DNA from: Candidatus Hydrogenedentota bacterium
GTDB taxonomy: Bacteria > Hydrogenedentota > Hydrogenedentia > Hydrogenedentales > SLHB01
DNA: 7,437 bases
Direction: 5' to 3'
Assembly: GCA_016934125.1 (NCBI GenBank)
Contig: JAFGTL010000498.1
Coordinates: forward strand, 1-7,437
Part shown: in pieces, positions 1 through 6,498 of the stretch
Layout: every line of letters begins with the position of its first letter
Position numbering within the stretch: position 1 is the stretch's first letter
Notes under the pieces: generated by a model
The model's input: the letters and a program-made list of their open reading frames with translations, nothing else
Database searches by the model: none
What the model was told of the DNA's origin: nothing
Made by a program: the position numbers and the translations under genes

Positions 1-404
1 ATCTTGCCCTTGGCGAGATCGAGGGCCTCGGCGAGGGTGGGCAGCCGTTCGCCGGCATACTTGGGATCCTTCCAGGAGCCCGCGTCGAGCTCTTTCAGTT
101 CCGCGAGCGTCATGTCGCTGACGTGGCGCTTCACCCCGGCGGTGCGCTCGACGGAATCGTCGTGGATCACGAGCACTTGGCCGTCCTTGGTGAGCGTGCA
201 GTCCAGTTCGAACCAGTCCGCGCCCATCTCATGGGCGAGTTGAAACGCGGCCAAGGTGTTTTCAGGCGCATAGGCGCTGGCGCCGCGGTGGGCGATCACG
301 TCCACGCCGCGGGGGCCACAGGTATCGCCACAGGTGGCGCATCCGCTCGTCAATCCCGTCATCATCAATGCTCCTGCTATCGCGGTGAAACCGGCGTATT
401 TCAT
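1..404 (-). CDS. Glycerophosphodiester phosphodiesterase, exported or lipoprotein form (3' end cut by window edge)
   Basis: This enzyme family hydrolyses glycerophosphodiesters to glycerol-3-phosphate and an alcohol. Only the first 134 residues are in the window. Residues 1-21 form a signal-peptide-like stretch (MK, then an Ala/Met/Leu-rich core) ending in LTSG before Cys22, a weak lipobox, so a lipoprotein is likely. The catalytic core then begins with IAHRGASAYAPENT (His39, Arg40, Glu48, Asn49), followed by FELDCTLTKDG (Glu66, Asp68) and VIHDDS (His81, Asp82). These are the hallmark general acid/base histidines and metal-binding acidic residues of the GDPD TIM barrel. The start at 404 is supported by GGAGG at 414-418, nine bases upstream. 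The gene lies 72 bp downstream of the glycosyltransferase on the same strand and may share its transcript or use the candidate promoter at 431-439. Family call is firm; substrate is not determined. Odd point: a CxxCxxxC cluster (Cys22, 25, 29) just after the signal. Confidence 0.93.
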   Translation of the reverse strand, partial: MKYAGFTAIAGALMMTGLTSGCATCGDTCGPRGVDVIAHRGASAYAPENTLAAFQLAHEMGADWFELDCTLTKDGQVLVIHDDSVERTAGVKRHVSDMTLAELKELDAGSWKDPKYAGERLPTLAEALDLAKGK

Positions 405-413
405 GGACTCGTT

Positions 414-418
414 CCTCC
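414..418 (-). promoter_or_regulatory. Shine-Dalgarno site of the GDPD gene
   Basis: GGAGG on the minus strand sits nine bases before the ATG at 404. It decides this start and is the clearest ribosome-binding site in the left part of the window. Confidence 0.7.
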
Positions 419-430
419 AATCGTCCCGTG

Positions 431-439
431 GGTATAGCA
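431..439 (-). promoter_or_regulatory. Candidate extended -10 promoter element for the GDPD gene
   Basis: Read on the minus strand this is TGCTATACC, an extended -10 (TG-n-TATACC) matching four of six consensus bases in the hexamer. A weak TGATTT lies 16 bases further upstream as a possible -35. A start site about seven bases downstream would leave a leader of roughly 20 nt that just holds the GGAGG ribosome-binding site. The geometry is good but the element rests on sequence resemblance alone, and the housekeeping sigma consensus of this organism is unknown. Confidence 0.3.
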
Positions 440-476
440 GAATCGGCGCGGAAAATCATGTTCGGAGGCAGAAGGA

Positions 477-1538
477 TCAGGCGCCCAGCGCGAGCCGGCA
501 GGCGCGGAGGGTTTGGCGGGCGCACTCATCCCACGTGAATCGCTTGGCGTTCTCGCGGCCGGCGCGGAGGTAGCGGGCGCGCACCTCGGCCGGCTCATCG
601 AGGGCGGCGAGGATCGCGTCCGCGATGGATTCCTCGCGGGCGGCGTCGAAGTAGCTAGCGCCATCCCCGCCGATCTCGGGCACGGCGCCCGCCTGCGCCG
701 CGATGACGCGCGTGCCGGCCTCCTGCGCCTCGACCACGGGCCGGCCGAATCCCTCGTAGAGGGAGGGGAACACGAGCAGATCGCAGTGCTGGAAGAGGCC
801 GACGAGTTCCAGGTAGGGGATGTAGTGGATGCGCTTGACGCGGGGATGGGCGGGCGGCTCGCCGGCCCGGGGCTGACCGACGATGACGAGCGTATGGGGG
901 ATCGAATCGGCGATACGGGCGAAGGCGTTGACGAGCAGGGCGGCGTTTTTGTGGGGATAGGTGTTGGCCACGTAGAGGAGGAACGGCTTGGGCATGGTGC
1001 AGGGCTGCGGCGTGGTGAAGATGCCGGACAGGGACGAGTGGGCGACGATGACGCGTTCGGGGGGCACGCGGAAATGGTGCGCGATGCGGCCCCGGGAGAA
1101 CTCGGACACGGTGGTGATGGCCTCGGCCCGGCGGGCGACGCCCCCGATGAGGAATCGCTGGACGGTGCGCGAGAACCAGGGGAAATCCTCCGGGAAGTCG
1201 AGGAACTGGGTATCGTGGATGGTGACGACTTGGGGGCAGGGCGCGCGGAGCGGCCCGGTGTATCCCGGGGAGTAGAGTACGTCGACGCCGGCGCGCCGGG
1301 CCGCCCGGGGCAGGCGGATCTGCTCGGCGGCGATGCGGCGGGGGCGGGAACGGGCCTGCACGTCGAGGGGCACGCGCTCGAATCCGGCAAACGAGTCGTG
1401 GTTCTCGCGGTTGGTGAACACGACGATTTCGAGGCCGGGCTCGGCCCGGCCCATGGCGGGCAGCACACTGCGCACGTAGATCTCGGTGCCGCCCACCTCT
1501 TCGGGAATCAGAAACAGCGTGTTGACGCCGAGCCGCAT
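477..1538 (-). CDS. GT4-type (GT-B fold) glycosyltransferase
   Basis: A 353-residue cytoplasmic glycosyltransferase, the usual length for the retaining GT4 family, which moves a sugar from a nucleotide-sugar donor to a lipid- or glycan-linked acceptor. The N-terminal Rossmann-like half starts MRLGVNTLFL and has the Gly-Gly-x-Glu-x-Tyr acceptor-side loop (residues 16-21) and TIHDTQFLDFPEDF (residues 106-119), a signature of mannosyltransferase-like GT4 members. The C-terminal donor half has LYVANTYPHKNAALLVNAF (residues 188-206, with the donor-phosphate lysine) and EGFGRPVVE (Glu262 and Glu270), the E-x7-E motif, then AGAVPEIGGDGA. There is no signal peptide and no membrane segment. It starts 19 bp after the stop of the large secreted protein and has no clear Shine-Dalgarno site, which suggests translational coupling. 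No alternative in-frame start lies in the 19-bp gap. Donor and acceptor cannot be read from the sequence; mannose is a guess from family resemblance. Confidence 0.93.
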   Translation of the reverse strand: MRLGVNTLFLIPEEVGGTEIYVRSVLPAMGRAEPGLEIVVFTNRENHDSFAGFERVPLDVQARSRPRRIAAEQIRLPRAARRAGVDVLYSPGYTGPLRAPCPQVVTIHDTQFLDFPEDFPWFSRTVQRFLIGGVARRAEAITTVSEFSRGRIAHHFRVPPERVIVAHSSLSGIFTTPQPCTMPKPFLLYVANTYPHKNAALLVNAFARIADSIPHTLVIVGQPRAGEPPAHPRVKRIHYIPYLELVGLFQHCDLLVFPSLYEGFGRPVVEAQEAGTRVIAAQAGAVPEIGGDGASYFDAAREESIADAILAALDEPAEVRARYLRAGRENAKRFTWDECARQTLRACRLALGA

Positions 1539-1557
1539 CGATTCACACCGGCCGCGC

Positions 1558-4500
1558 TTACTGCCGCTTGCCCGTTTCGTAGAGTTCCTTCACCTCGTCG
1601 GGTGTGAGCGGCACGTCGTACACGGCCACGTCATCCATGAGCCCGCGGACGAAGTAGACGTCGTCGGCCAGCACGTAGCGGCCGAACAGGAGCGGGTAGC
1701 CGCTGGGCGTGGGCCGGCCTATGACGCGCTTGCGGCCGACGAGTTCTCCGTCGATATAGATGCGCATCTGGCCGAAGCCGTAGGTGGCCGTGATCATCTG
1801 CCACGAGCCGGGCTGGGGCCGGCCGGCATCGAGCGTGTCCACCCCGGCCATGAAGAACCGCACCTGGCCGTTGTAGATCTGCAGGAAGTAACCGGATTGC
1901 AGCCAGGCGCCCTTGCACACGAGCACGGGCATGCCCTCGAGATCGTCCAGGTTGAGCCAGAGATTGAGCGTGAGGGCGTGATCGGGATTCCACTCGGGCT
2001 GGGGCGGCAGTTCGGCCCATCCCTGGCCGCCGAGGGCGAGGGAGTTCTCGGCGAGTTGGGCCAGCCCCTCGAGGAAGGCCTCGTCCTCGAAGGAGAGGAA
2101 CACGAGCGGTTCGAGGGGATCGGTGGAGGACACCACGCCCACCTCGCGGGAGGCAGGCCCCGTGCGGCCGTCGGGCGTCACGCCGGCGATGGTGTAGGAA
2201 TATACCTGCCCGCCGGACACCTGATCGGATATCTGGAGGTACTGGCCGTAGTCGGCGTCCACGTAGGTTTCCTCGATGACGTCCCGCGCTTCATTGAGCT
2301 TGACGATGTAGTACTGCGCGGCGAGGAGGGAATCGCTGTCCCAGCCGAGGACGACGCGGTTCGCCCGCGTGGTGGCCCGAACCGTCTCGGGGGGCTCGGG
2401 GAGGGGCAGTTCGGGCACCGCGGCTTTCACGAAGCGGGTGGCCGTGTCGCCGGTGATCAGGCTGCGCCCGGTGATCGCATACTGAATCGTTGACGCGGAG
2501 GTGGGCGCGAGATCCTCGAACCAGCCGTCCGTCACCGCGCCCAGCACGGTGTCATCGCGGGAGACGGTGTAGACTTCGCCGGGCCGGGCCTCCCAGGTGA
2601 GCTCGACGCTGTAGCGCTCGGGAAGCACGCGCCAGGATGCCTCGACGGGCTCGATGGCCTTGGGCGCGGGCGGGGCCTCCGGGCCGGGCACGGAGAGGGC
2701 GAGGCGGGTGGCCACGGCCGTACGGACGGGGAAATCGGGCGGCCACACGAGCGTCTTCCGGCCGGGCACGTGCACCTCGAAGCCGTACTCGATGTTCTCG
2801 ACGCCGCGTACGCCCTCTGGGAAGTCGAGGGCGAACGTCGTGTCGCCTACGGCCTCGAGGGGCTGATCCGCGAAGCGCCGTTTACCGAGGGGGCGGGCTT
2901 TCACGCGGGCCTTGATCCGGGCAGGCGGCAGATCCACCACGATCAGCCGATCCGGGAGCACGAGCAGTTGCGGCTCCTCGTCGTAGTCGCGGGGCAACAA
3001 CTCCAACGGCGCGAGGGCCTCCTCATCGAGCCCCGTGCGTTCGCGCAGGCCGCCCCAGATCTCCGTGTTCATCGTGGCCAGCACGCCGAGGTCGCCCTTG
3101 GTGCCCATGTAGCGCGCGTAGCTGTGCATGGCGTCGGCGAGTCTCGATTCACGGATCCGACGGAGCACCTGCTCGGTGCGGCCCCCGGCGATGAGGTCGT
3201 CGAGGCCGGAATCGGGCCGCAACGCGGCCGCCGCCTCATCGAGGGCGAGCACGTAATCGATGTAGCGGACGAGATTCTCGAGGGCGGCGCGCTTGTCCGC
3301 GCGGATGCGCCCGGGCAGGAGTTTTTCCTTGAGTTCGCTGGTGAGATCGGGCACGACGTTGGGCACGAGTTCAGGCACGACGCCGGGCATCAAGGTGGGC
3401 ATGATCTTGCCGATCAGCCCGAGCCCGCGCAGGGTTTCGCGGAGATCATAGGCGAGGCGAACGAGTTCGGCGCGCCGTTCCTGGCTGCTGGGCCGCAGCC
3501 CGAAGGGGAGGGCCTGTTCGTCTGTCTGTTCCGAGGCCCAGCGGTAGCCGAGCCGCTCCAACCGCAGCAGGGCGGGCGCAATGGCCTCGCCGAGTTCCGC
3601 GCCGAAGAGATCGCGCGCCCGGCGGAGGCAGAATTCCTCCACCGTGAGTTCGGGGTTCCAGGAGAATCGCGCCGAGTAGGTGGCGGGGGCGTCCACATCG
3701 CGCGTACGCCAGTGGATGCCGAGGAAGCCCTGGCATCCCTTGGCGCGGGCATCGCGGCAAGCGCCAGCCAGGGCGTACAGGTTGGACTGAGGCATCCACT
3801 GATCGGCGTCGGATTCGAACCACACGACAGGCCAGCGCTGCCGCTGGCTCGAGAGCGCGCCGTATGCAGCGCTCACGGTGGCGGTAGCGGGCATGTTGTC
3901 CAGGGCCGACAGCGTCACATCGTCCGGCAGCACCTGATCCATGCCGGGGAAGAAGTCGGTGCAGCGCAGCCAGGCGTCGCCCCCCCAGCCGCTCACGACG
4001 AGGCCGACATCGGGCCGGACGGCCTGAATGAGGCAGTGGGCGCGCAGGGCGAACAGCGAGAGGCGGGCGGCCTCGGCGCAGCGGCGCGCGTCAGGCACGC
4101 CGGAAAACGCGTCCTGCCAGCGCTGGGTGTAGCTGTCCCACAGGGTGCGCGGCTTGGCTTCGTAGTGGGGCCACAGGGCCTGCCCCTCGCCTTCCCACAA
4201 CGAGACGTAGTCGAGGGTGGGGTAGTCGGCCAGCAGGCTCTTGAGCCGGGCCTCGAACCGGGCCTGGGTGCCGGGATCCAGGGCGTCGCCGTCGACTTCG
4301 AAGCCGAGGCACGTCTTCAGGCCGCGGGCCTTCGCATACTCGAGTGCGTGCCGGAGCACGCCTTTCGCGGCATCGATTGAGGCCGCGCGATCATCGATCA
4401 GGGAGGCCTCGGCGCCGAAAACGCTCCCGGCAAAGTAGCGGCCCGTGCCGGCGAAGAACCGATCGGTGGCGAGCGGGTGGAACCCGGCCGCGGGCCGGGC

Positions 4501-5175
4501 GGTGTTGGGCAGGGGCCCGCCGCCGACGAGAGCCCCTTCCCACTCATACGCAGCATACGGCATGGCGTCGCCGGCATAGAACCCGACAAAGTTGCACCGC
4601 ATGCGGACAAGTTGATCGATGAGGGCCTTGTAATCGGCGAACTCCCAGGTGGCCGGGCTGTTGGGGAAGTTGTGCCAGGGGAGCGTGCCCCGCACCGCGA
4701 AGGCGGGCGACGTCGACTCATGGAATGCGGGCAGTTCCGCCTCCTCGTCCGGATACGTGTCCCGGCTGAGGTAGAAACCGAATCCGAGGGCCTCGAGCAG
4801 CCCGTACACCCCGTTCTGAACGCCGTTCGGCACTGCGCCGGCCACCACCACGAGCCGGTTATCGTCGCGCACGCTGTGCAGGATGTAGCCGTCCAGGCGC
4901 GGCGGCTCCAGGTTGAACGGCCACGGCGCGCCGGCGTCGGGCAGGCTTTCCGGCGTGCCCAACACGACGCCTTCGGCATCCCGCGGCACCGCGTCAACGG
5001 TCTGAATCCGCGCCGTCTTGTCAAGAAGCACGTAGAGGTAGCGCTGGAGGTCGGCGGCGGCGCATCGCTCCAACTGCGTGGCCTTCGGCCCGAGGTAGAT
5101 GCCGAGATCGGCGTTGGCGCTCATAGCGAGCGCCAGGGCGACAAGCACCAAGCTGCACGTCCTGTACATGCGCAT
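1558..5175 (-). CDS. Secreted multi-domain glycosidase-like protein with Fn3-like repeats and a C-terminal LamG-like domain
   Basis: A 1205-residue protein. Residues 1-22 are a signal peptide (MRMYRT, hydrophobic core, cleavage likely after ANA). Residues 24-150 resemble the small alpha/beta domain that precedes the barrel in GH20 and GH67-type enzymes (conserved feel of GVQNGVYGLLEALGFGFY). Residues 160-520 look like a TIM barrel, with LWEGEG (Glu328, Glu330), VSGWGGDAW (395-403), VWFESDADQW (451-460) and GFLGIHWRTRDVD (483-495). Residues 520-700 are mainly helical and hold five tetrapeptide repeats (590-609). Two Fn3-like beta domains follow (about 845-918 and 928-1016). Residues 1021-1205 match a LamG/concanavalin-like jelly roll (QMRIYIDGELVG; GLMDDVAVYDVPLTPDEVKELY). 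The ORF is open upstream to 5487, but GAGGAG at 5182-5187 and the signal peptide fix the start at 5175. A second ATG at 5169 is possible. Glycan hydrolysis is inferred; catalytic residues are not confirmed, and a binding-only role is possible. Confidence 0.85.
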   Translation of the reverse strand: MRMYRTCSLVLVALALAMSANADLGIYLGPKATQLERCAAADLQRYLYVLLDKTARIQTVDAVPRDAEGVVLGTPESLPDAGAPWPFNLEPPRLDGYILHSVRDDNRLVVVAGAVPNGVQNGVYGLLEALGFGFYLSRDTYPDEEAELPAFHESTSPAFAVRGTLPWHNFPNSPATWEFADYKALIDQLVRMRCNFVGFYAGDAMPYAAYEWEGALVGGGPLPNTARPAAGFHPLATDRFFAGTGRYFAGSVFGAEASLIDDRAASIDAAKGVLRHALEYAKARGLKTCLGFEVDGDALDPGTQARFEARLKSLLADYPTLDYVSLWEGEGQALWPHYEAKPRTLWDSYTQRWQDAFSGVPDARRCAEAARLSLFALRAHCLIQAVRPDVGLVVSGWGGDAWLRCTDFFPGMDQVLPDDVTLSALDNMPATATVSAAYGALSSQRQRWPVVWFESDADQWMPQSNLYALAGACRDARAKGCQGFLGIHWRTRDVDAPATYSARFSWNPELTVEEFCLRRARDLFGAELGEAIAPALLRLERLGYRWASEQTDEQALPFGLRPSSQERRAELVRLAYDLRETLRGLGLIGKIMPTLMPGVVPELVPNVVPDLTSELKEKLLPGRIRADKRAALENLVRYIDYVLALDEAAAALRPDSGLDDLIAGGRTEQVLRRIRESRLADAMHSYARYMGTKGDLGVLATMNTEIWGGLRERTGLDEEALAPLELLPRDYDEEPQLLVLPDRLIVVDLPPARIKARVKARPLGKRRFADQPLEAVGDTTFALDFPEGVRGVENIEYGFEVHVPGRKTLVWPPDFPVRTAVATRLALSVPGPEAPPAPKAIEPVEASWRVLPERYSVELTWEARPGEVYTVSRDDTVLGAVTDGWFEDLAPTSASTIQYAITGRSLITGDTATRFVKAAVPELPLPEPPETVRATTRANRVVLGWDSDSLLAAQYYIVKLNEARDVIEETYVDADYGQYLQISDQVSGGQVYSYTIAGVTPDGRTGPASREVGVVSSTDPLEPLVFLSFEDEAFLEGLAQLAENSLALGGQGWAELPPQPEWNPDHALTLNLWLNLDDLEGMPVLVCKGAWLQSGYFLQIYNGQVRFFMAGVDTLDAGRPQPGSWQMITATYGFGQMRIYIDGELVGRKRVIGRPTPSGYPLLFGRYVLADDVYFVRGLMDDVAVYDVPLTPDEVKELYETGKRQ
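3349..3408 (-). repeat. Five in-frame copies of a degenerate 12-bp tandem repeat
   Basis: On the plus strand the units are GGGCACGACGTT, GGGCACGAGTTC, AGGCACGACGCC, GGGCATCAAGGT and GGGCATGATCTT. On the coding strand they give residues 590-609 of the large secreted protein as five x-hydrophobic-hydrophobic-Pro tetrapeptides (KIMP, TLMP, GVVP, ELVP, NVVP). The conserved half of each unit encodes Val-Pro or Met-Pro; the other half has drifted. It lies in the helical linker region between the putative barrel and the Fn3-like domains. Confidence 0.85.
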
Positions 5176-5181
5176 CAGAAG

Positions 5182-5187
5182 CTCCTC
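5182..5187 (-). promoter_or_regulatory. Shine-Dalgarno site of the large secreted protein
   Basis: GAGGAG on the minus strand ends six bases before the ATG at 5175. It sets the start at the signal peptide and rules against the open frame that runs on to 5487. Confidence 0.7.
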
Positions 5188-5307
5188 TGCGCCGGGAGGC
5201 ACCCCCCGCGCTCGCTCCAAGGCCCTGTGTCCACACCTGTCCCCTCTTGAACGGGCCGTGATGTCCGGAGCCAGTGTACCGCAGAGCGGGGCCGAAACTA
5301 AAGCCGC

Positions 5308-5337
5308 CCCGGACGGGCGCTTGGCTGGGCGTCCGGG
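5308..5337. repeat. Inverted repeat CCCGGACG / CGTCCGGG
   Basis: Perfect 8-bp arms at 5308-5315 and 5330-5337 with a 14-base loop. The right arm also takes part in a second, tighter palindrome, GCGTCC-G-GGACGC (5329-5341), so two alternative hairpins are mutually exclusive. No T-run follows on either strand, which argues against a simple intrinsic terminator. Confidence 0.6.
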
Positions 5338-5344
5338 ACGCGGC

Positions 5345-5363
5345 GCCGGTTGCGCGAACCGGC
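5345..5363. promoter_or_regulatory. 19-bp palindrome, candidate operator upstream of the membrane-protein gene
   Basis: GCCGGTT-GCGCG-AACCGGC is a perfect 7-bp inverted repeat around a 5-bp centre. It covers the weak -35-like TTGCGC at 5350-5355 and ends 59 bp before the ATG at 5423, a place where a dimeric repressor would act. The palindrome is seen directly; the operator role is inference, and in so GC-rich a region a chance palindrome is possible. Confidence 0.35.
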
Positions 5364-5422
5364 CGTTTGCGCTAGGCTGTCGGTATGATGCCGATCGGGG
5401 CCGAACCTGGGGGAGAGGATCC

Positions 5423-6436
5423 ATGGCGATAGTCCACGAACCGCAACCAACTCGGATGCAGGTGATCGAGAGCATCGAGCGGGCCATTCAGCACACGAAG
5501 CGTGTGTTGTTCCAGCCGTTCACGTTCAGCAAGTGGCTGTGCCTTGGGCTGATCGCGTTCCTCGATGTGGTGCTGGGCGGCGGCGGAAAAGGGGGAGGCT
5601 TCAGCTACAACCCCTACGGTGGGTTCGGCAGCCAGGGCCCGGGGGGAGGCGGAACCTTCCATCCGGCCGAGATGATCGGGAAGTTCGAAGGGTGGATCGG
5701 GGCGCATCTCGGGGTGATCCTCGCGATTGCTATCCCGGTGCTATTGCTCTGGGCCGGGCTGATCCTCGTGTCGCAGTGGTTGGGCGCGCGCGGGCAGATG
5801 ATGTTCATACGCGCCGTGGCCCGCGATGAAGCGGCCCTGGGCGTGAACTGGCGGGAGACGCGGGGGCCGGCGTGGTCGCTGTTTCTGTTCCGGGTGTGCT
5901 TGGCGTTCGCGGGAACGGTCGTGGTGGCCGGGCTCGGGGCGGCCGCCTACCTCTCGGTGCGCGTCATCGCGCTCGGCGATGTACGGGAGATCTCCCCGTA
6001 TGTGTTCGCCCTGTTGCCCTACCTGCTCGTGGCCATCGCCATCGGAATCGGCTTTGGCGTGGTGTCCGCGCTTCTGCGGAGCTTCGTCGCCCCGCTCATG
6101 CTCCACCTCAACCAACCCTGCCTGCAGACCTGGGGCTCGTTCGGGCACATTCTGCGGGGGAACTGGCTGCCCATCCTCGGGTTCTTCGGGCTCAAGCTGC
6201 TGTACTCGATGGGATTCGGCATCGTTGCCGCGCTCGCGGGCTGCATCACCTGTTGCATCGGCGGGTTGCCCGTTATCCACCACACGCTGTTTGCCCCCTA
6301 CTACGTGTTCGATCGCTCCGTTTCCCTCTTCATGCTCCAGTCGCTCGGGCCGGAGTACGCGATCGTCCAGATGCCGGACTTGCCCGGCGATATACCGCCC
6401 GAACTGCCTCCCGAGCCCGGGCCGCTGGCCGAATGA
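5423..6436 (+). CDS. Polytopic membrane protein of unknown function (resembles DUF7544-type proteins)
   Basis: A 337-residue integral membrane protein. The soluble N-terminus leads into RAIQHTKRVLFQPFTFSKW (residues 20-38), an amphipathic entry to the first membrane segment that recalls the DUF7544-type family of archaea and bacteria; I make that link from memory of the pattern. Membrane segments are visible at about 38-51, 94-117, 151-182, 193-216 and 249-300 (probably two). Between the first two lies a loop of about 27 residues, mostly Gly with Tyr, Phe and Asn (52-78). A Cys cluster, CITCC, sits at 274-278 inside a hydrophobic segment. The C-terminus is Pro/Glu-rich and probably soluble. 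The start at 5423 follows GGGAGAGGA; the open frame upstream to 5099 overlaps the divergent gene and is rejected. It is probably cotranscribed with the 133-residue gene. Function unknown; a channel, transporter accessory or envelope role cannot be told apart. Confidence 0.88.
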   Translation: MAIVHEPQPTRMQVIESIERAIQHTKRVLFQPFTFSKWLCLGLIAFLDVVLGGGGKGGGFSYNPYGGFGSQGPGGGGTFHPAEMIGKFEGWIGAHLGVILAIAIPVLLLWAGLILVSQWLGARGQMMFIRAVARDEAALGVNWRETRGPAWSLFLFRVCLAFAGTVVVAGLGAAAYLSVRVIALGDVREISPYVFALLPYLLVAIAIGIGFGVVSALLRSFVAPLMLHLNQPCLQTWGSFGHILRGNWLPILGFFGLKLLYSMGFGIVAALAGCITCCIGGLPVIHHTLFAPYYVFDRSVSLFMLQSLGPEYAIVQMPDLPGDIPPELPPEPGPLAE

Positions 6437-6498
6437 TGGAGGCGGCGAAGCGCACACGGCTCTTCATGCCGGCGTCTGCACCCAGGGGATTATCATGA
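6433..6498 (+). CDS. Possible 21-codon coupling ORF between two membrane-associated genes
   Basis: A short frame, MMEAAKRTRLFMPASAPRGLS, begins with an ATG that overlaps the TGA of the preceding gene (ATGA at 6433-6436) and ends with a TGA that overlaps the ATG of the next gene (ATGA at 6495-6498). It spans the gap exactly. The peptide is basic and has no recognisable domain, and there is no strong Shine-Dalgarno site before it, so ribosomes would have to reinitiate from the upstream gene. It could pass ribosomes on to the downstream start. A chance arrangement is quite possible, because the downstream gene has its own AGGGG at 6484-6488. Confidence 0.25.
   Translation: MMEAAKRTRLFMPASAPRGLS

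Larger units (their letters stand above)
5176..5422. other. Divergent intergenic region with several inverted repeats
   Basis: This 247-bp stretch separates the minus-strand block from the plus-strand pair and should hold promoters for both. Frames are open across it on both strands, but they overlap each other and both real starts have good ribosome-binding sites, so I read it as non-coding. Weak promoter-like pairs are: plus strand TTGCGC (5350-5355), 17-bp spacer, TAGGCT (5373-5378); minus strand TTTAGT (5297-5302), 18-bp spacer, TACACT (5273-5278). A TATGAT at 5384-5389 has no matching -35. None is strong. The ribosome-binding site for the plus gene is GGGAGAGGA at 5411-5419. Confidence 0.6.

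Noticed and set aside
401..1468. 355-codon minus-strand frame overlapping the glycosyltransferase in another frame
   Set aside because: Its translation is an unbroken Ser/Pro/Arg/Ala-rich sequence without motifs, as expected from reading a GC-rich gene out of frame.
513..1607. Long plus-strand open frame (364 codons) opposite the glycosyltransferase
   Set aside because: It is antisense to a gene with full GT4 motifs, its translation is Gly/Asp/Glu-rich with no domain, and GC-rich codon use leaves the opposite strand open by default.
3980..3986. Run of seven C (seven G on the coding strand) in the large gene as a programmed slippage site
   Set aside because: The frame is intact on both sides and no alternative frame gives a sensible product; a short homopolymer in a GC-rich gene needs no special explanation.
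2770..4380. 536-codon plus-strand open frame opposite the large secreted protein
   Set aside because: The minus-strand product has a signal peptide and recognisable domains; the plus-strand translation is low-complexity and His/Gly/Glu-rich, a typical antisense shadow. The same applies to 1486-2493 and 4477-5250.
5308..5337. Hairpin as an intrinsic terminator
   Set aside because: There is no T-run after it on either strand, and it lies between two divergent starts where no terminator is required.
5099..5422. N-terminal extension of the polytopic membrane protein back to 5099
   Set aside because: It overlaps the divergent gene's coding sequence, reads as low-complexity, and the GGGAGAGGA site just before 5423 marks a better start.
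5176..5487. N-terminal extension of the large secreted protein up to 5487
   Set aside because: It would put about 104 Arg/Pro-rich residues ahead of a good signal peptide and overlap the divergent gene; GAGGAG fixes the start at 5175.
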